A stretch of DNA of 7,426 nt. It comes from an uncultured Verrucomicrobiota bacterium (lineage in GTDB: Bacteria > Verrucomicrobiota > Verrucomicrobiia > Limisphaerales > UBA9464). Below are positions 5,529 to 7,426 of the stretch, piece after piece. The stretch spans positions 1 through 7,426 of the forward strand of contig CAIYFP010000418.1 of the NCBI GenBank assembly GCA_903925515.1, read 5' to 3'. Positions within the stretch are counted from its first letter, which is position 1. Each line of letters begins with the position of its first letter. The notes under the pieces were generated by a model. The model made no database searches, was not told where the DNA came from, and saw only the letters and a list, made by a program, of their open reading frames with translations. A program made the position numbers and the translations under genes.

Positions 5529-6275
5529 TCAGGACCGCCGCCTCCTCAACCTCAGCCATGCCCATCCACCCAGGGCTGCCCCCGCCCACGCCGCTGTCGG
5601 CCCCGGTTCCGGCACCGGCGTCCACTCCAGCCCCCACCTCACCAAATGCGCGCGCCCCCCCGACGCCGAGTCCTCCATGTACAACGTCCAGACTCCATTC
5701 GGGTTGATGCCATGGAACCCCTCCATCCCCGCCGTCCTCGGCGTCGCGTGAACCACGTCGAAGGGATCCACGTCGCGACCGTCCGCCGACCAATGGCCCG
5801 TCAACGGGGCACCCACCGGGGGCGTCGTGGTCGTCCGGTAGAGGTGCACGTCCGGTCCGGTCGCCCCGATCGAGATGTTGAAACCGTTGTCCTCGTACCC
5901 CAGCTCATGGTCGAGGTGCGCGTCGTCCCGGCCCGGCCGGTTGAGCAGGACCGAGTACGCCGTCACGGGTGCCGTCGGCGTCGCCTGATACGACAGCGTC
6001 GCATAAATGTCCCCGTTCCACATGGCACCGCCGGATCCCTGCACCTGGAGGTGGACCTTCACGTCCAAGGCGGCGGGAAACGGCGAAGCCACCGTCCGGA
6101 CGTCCGCGTACCCCACCCCCGTGCCATCCGGGATCACCACCCCGCCGGGGCCGGGATCAAACCACACGATCCCTTGGCCCAAGGCCGTGCCCCCGGCAAG
6201 GCCCCCGGCAACCGCGGTGATGCCAGCCGACAACACGGCCATGCCGGAAGCCCTCATTCCCCTCATCGTTTTCAT
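5529..6275 (-). CDS. PEP-CTERM sorting-domain protein with P-domain-like beta sandwich
   Basis: The 248-residue product is exported and sorted. It has a signal peptide (~1-33: MKTMRGMR, then a hydrophobic Ala/Gly/Val stretch, cleavage near GGTALG). The ectodomain (~35-218) has features of proprotein-convertase P-domain-like folds: DVKVHLQVQG, GDIYATLSY, LLNRPGRDD, GYEDNGFNISI, GHWSADGRDVDPF, and the closing NPNGVWTLYMEDSASGG and LVRWGLEWTP. The C-terminus is a classic PEP-CTERM tripartite signal: VPEP at 221-224, a hydrophobic helix (~226-241) and an Arg cluster (LRLRRRRS). PEP-CTERM proteins are processed by exosortase and displayed on or released from the surface, usually with exopolysaccharide. 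No exosortase is in this window. The start is ATG at 6275, because GGAAAGG sits at an ideal distance upstream. A GTG at 6290 is in frame but would overlap that site. Enzymatic activity, if any, is unknown. Confidence 0.88.
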   Translation of the reverse strand: MKTMRGMRASGMAVLSAGITAVAGGLAGGTALGQGIVWFDPGPGGVVIPDGTGVGYADVRTVASPFPAALDVKVHLQVQGSGGAMWNGDIYATLSYQATPTAPVTAYSVLLNRPGRDDAHLDHELGYEDNGFNISIGATGPDVHLYRTTTTPPVGAPLTGHWSADGRDVDPFDVVHATPRTAGMEGFHGINPNGVWTLYMEDSASGGRAHLVRWGLEWTPVPEPGPTAAWAGAALGGWAWLRLRRRRS

Positions 6276-6320
6276 TTCAACCCTTTCCACTTCGTTTCAC
6301 GGCCATGCACCTCGTCCCGT
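6276..6320 (-). other. Spacer between Ig-like gene and PEP-CTERM gene
   Basis: This 45-base gap contains the ribosome-binding site of the PEP-CTERM gene and no terminator-like structure. The two genes may be co-transcribed. Confidence 0.5.
6282..6288 (-). promoter_or_regulatory. Shine-Dalgarno site deciding the PEP-CTERM start
   Basis: On the minus strand GGAAAGG lies six bases before the ATG at 6275. It is the clearest ribosome-binding site in the window and rules against the in-frame GTG at 6290 as the start. Confidence 0.65.
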
Positions 6321-7426
6321 TCAGGGAGTCGTCACCCGCGTGATCCGATAGTAGCCCATCGTCGTCAGCGGGTTGCCGTCCTCGTACCGAATCCTCCCGA
6401 ACGAGTCGGCCGTCACCATGCCCATCACGGACCATGGCGACAGCAGGCTTGGAGAACGTTCGATCAGGTACCGGCGCCCGCGCACGCCCACGAACTCCAC
6501 CACGACGGCCTGCGGCGTGGCCCGCATCGACACCAGCGACAGGTCGCTCGCCACGGGGGCCTCCGGATCGGTCAGGGTCAGATCCACCGTCGCCTGAGCG
6601 AGCCCACCATGCCCGTCGCCCGCCGTGTAAAGGAAGCTGTCGGTCGCCAGCCCCGCCGACGGAGGCGTGTACACGACGAAGGCACCGCGGACCTGCAACC
6701 GGCCGCCGGCCGCGCTCAACGGAGCCACCGAGTCCACCACCACCGTGTCCCCGTCCGCGTCGCTGTCGTTAGCAAGCAGCGTCGCCAAGGGGATGCGCAC
6801 CTGCGCGGCCCGAACCACCGAGACGGAGTCGTTGCCCGCCACCGGCAGGACGTTGGGCCGGTACACCGTCACCCGGAACAACCTCACCGCCGTCTCCACC
6901 CCGTCCGTCACCCGCATGGTGAGATCCGCCGTGCCCCACTGCCCCGGCACGGGCGTCAGGCTCAGCGTGCGGTTCTGTCCCGTGCCCACGCTCACGATCC
7001 CGCCAACGGGCAGGAGCGCGCGAGGCAGCCCCTCGACGAAGTCCCCCGCCTTCATCCACGAAAAGGCGCGCGGCAGCTGCACGTGCCAGGAGACGAGCGG
7101 ATAGACCATCGTCAGGTAAAGCAGTGCCCCGTCGAGGAGACGCCCGAGGCGATCCTGCTCGCCAGCCCGCGCGCGGTAGATCATCAGCCAGCCGTACTGC
7201 TGCCGGACGAAGTGAAAAACCGCCAGGTAGGCCAGACAGCGCCAAAACCATAAGCTATCAGCACTGTGCAACAGAACGCCCGCTACGTAGCACAGCAGCG
7301 GCACCGCCAGGAAGAGTACCCGCTGACGGTGAAACCGCGCTTTGTTAAAATAGGTACGAAACAGCGTACTGTACACATGCGCTACGTCAATCAGGAGCAC
7401 CAGTACTACCCAGCCGACAACGGGCA
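6321..7426 (-). CDS. Chimeric frame: polytopic membrane protein N-part joined to Ig/cadherin-like surface protein C-part (runs off right edge)
   Basis: The frame is open to the right edge, reading PVVGWVVLVLLIDVAHVY before any chosen start, so the true N-terminus lies outside the window. Numbering from the GTG codon at 7400, residues 1-~127 are a multi-pass membrane protein with DVAHVYSTLFRTYF, hydrophobic segments at ~28-45, 52-66 and 91-105, and FHFVRQQYGWLMIYRARAGE. I recall this as a conserved but functionally unassigned membrane family. From ~130 the protein becomes a different type. First comes an Ig-like unit (GQNRTLSLTPVPGQWGTADLTMRVTDG), then a cadherin-like unit with ANDSDADGDTVVVDSV and TDSFLYTAGDGHGG. 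Last is the C-terminal module of Verrucomicrobia secreted proteins (GRRYLIERSPSLLSPWSVMG ... YYRITRV). The switch falls near 7000-7030, where GC content also drops. The C-part alone would be the tail of a large secreted adhesin-like protein. A true fusion is possible, but an assembly join is more likely. Each half is recognised with fair confidence; the whole is not. Confidence 0.7.
   Translation of the reverse strand, partial: PVVGWVVLVLLIDVAHVYSTLFRTYFNKARFHRQRVLFLAVPLLCYVAGVLLHSADSLWFWRCLAYLAVFHFVRQQYGWLMIYRARAGEQDRLGRLLDGALLYLTMVYPLVSWHVQLPRAFSWMKAGDFVEGLPRALLPVGGIVSVGTGQNRTLSLTPVPGQWGTADLTMRVTDGVETAVRLFRVTVYRPNVLPVAGNDSVSVVRAAQVRIPLATLLANDSDADGDTVVVDSVAPLSAAGGRLQVRGAFVVYTPPSAGLATDSFLYTAGDGHGGLAQATVDLTLTDPEAPVASDLSLVSMRATPQAVVVEFVGVRGRRYLIERSPSLLSPWSVMGMVTADSFGRIRYEDGNPLTTMGYYRITRVTTP

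Noticed and set aside
4485..7253. Very long open frame on the plus strand (922 codons)
   Set aside because: It is antisense to tonB, the PEP-CTERM gene and the Ig-like gene. Its product is a Pro/Arg/His-rich string without domains or membrane logic. Long stop-free antisense frames are expected in GC-rich coding DNA.
7250..7426. Recent mobile-element insertion explaining the low-GC right end
   Set aside because: No transposase, integrase, terminal inverted repeat or target-site duplication is visible. The sequence is an uninterrupted membrane-protein coding frame.

Overview
The window reads as high-GC Verrucomicrobiota-type DNA (or a close PVC-superphylum relative). Four things support this: a PQQ-type beta-propeller protein that begins its mature part with the WPQFLGPTRDG signature common in Planctomycetes and Verrucomicrobia; a PEP-CTERM protein; an Ig/cadherin-like surface protein with the C-terminal YLIERS...YYRI module typical of that phylum; and a rhomboid with a C-terminal DUF6576-like tail. 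The lineage call is recognition from memory, not a search. All supported genes lie on the minus strand, so transcription runs from the right end of the window towards the left.

Reading in the direction of transcription: (1) 7426-6321 is an open frame that runs off the right edge. Its first ~130 visible residues belong to a polytopic membrane protein family, while the rest is a secreted Ig/cadherin-like protein. Base composition changes near 7000-7030, so this is either a fusion or, more likely, a chimeric join. (2) 6275-5529 encodes a PEP-CTERM exported protein with a P-domain-like beta sandwich. (3) About 265 bases without a gene (5528-5264) carry short direct and inverted repeats and probably the promoter of the next operon. 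(4) 5263-2857 holds tonB-exbB-exbD-exbD, a complete energy-transduction module for TonB-dependent outer-membrane transport. (5) 2860-1568 encodes a PQQ-like beta-propeller protein whose TTG start overlaps the stop of the second exbD. (6) 1489-611 encodes a rhomboid intramembrane serine protease with a complete Ser/His dyad. (7) 554-1 is the N-terminal part of an exported protein with IPT/TIG domains that continues past the left edge.

The tonB-exbB-exbD-exbD-propeller block is tightly packed (44 nt, 4 nt, 13 nt, then a 4-nt overlap) and is very likely one operon. Rhomboid and the TIG protein follow on the same strand with gaps of 78 and 56 nt and may be co-transcribed. TonB/ExbB/ExbD would couple the proton-motive force of the inner membrane to outer-membrane receptors, with the propeller protein probably acting in the periplasm. 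No outer-membrane receptor gene is visible in the window.

I see no tRNA, rRNA, CRISPR array, insertion sequence or clear intrinsic terminator. I do not see a convincing new defence or mobile system here. The most notable items are the chimeric right end, the nucleotide-level mosaic between the two exbD genes, and the repeats upstream of tonB.
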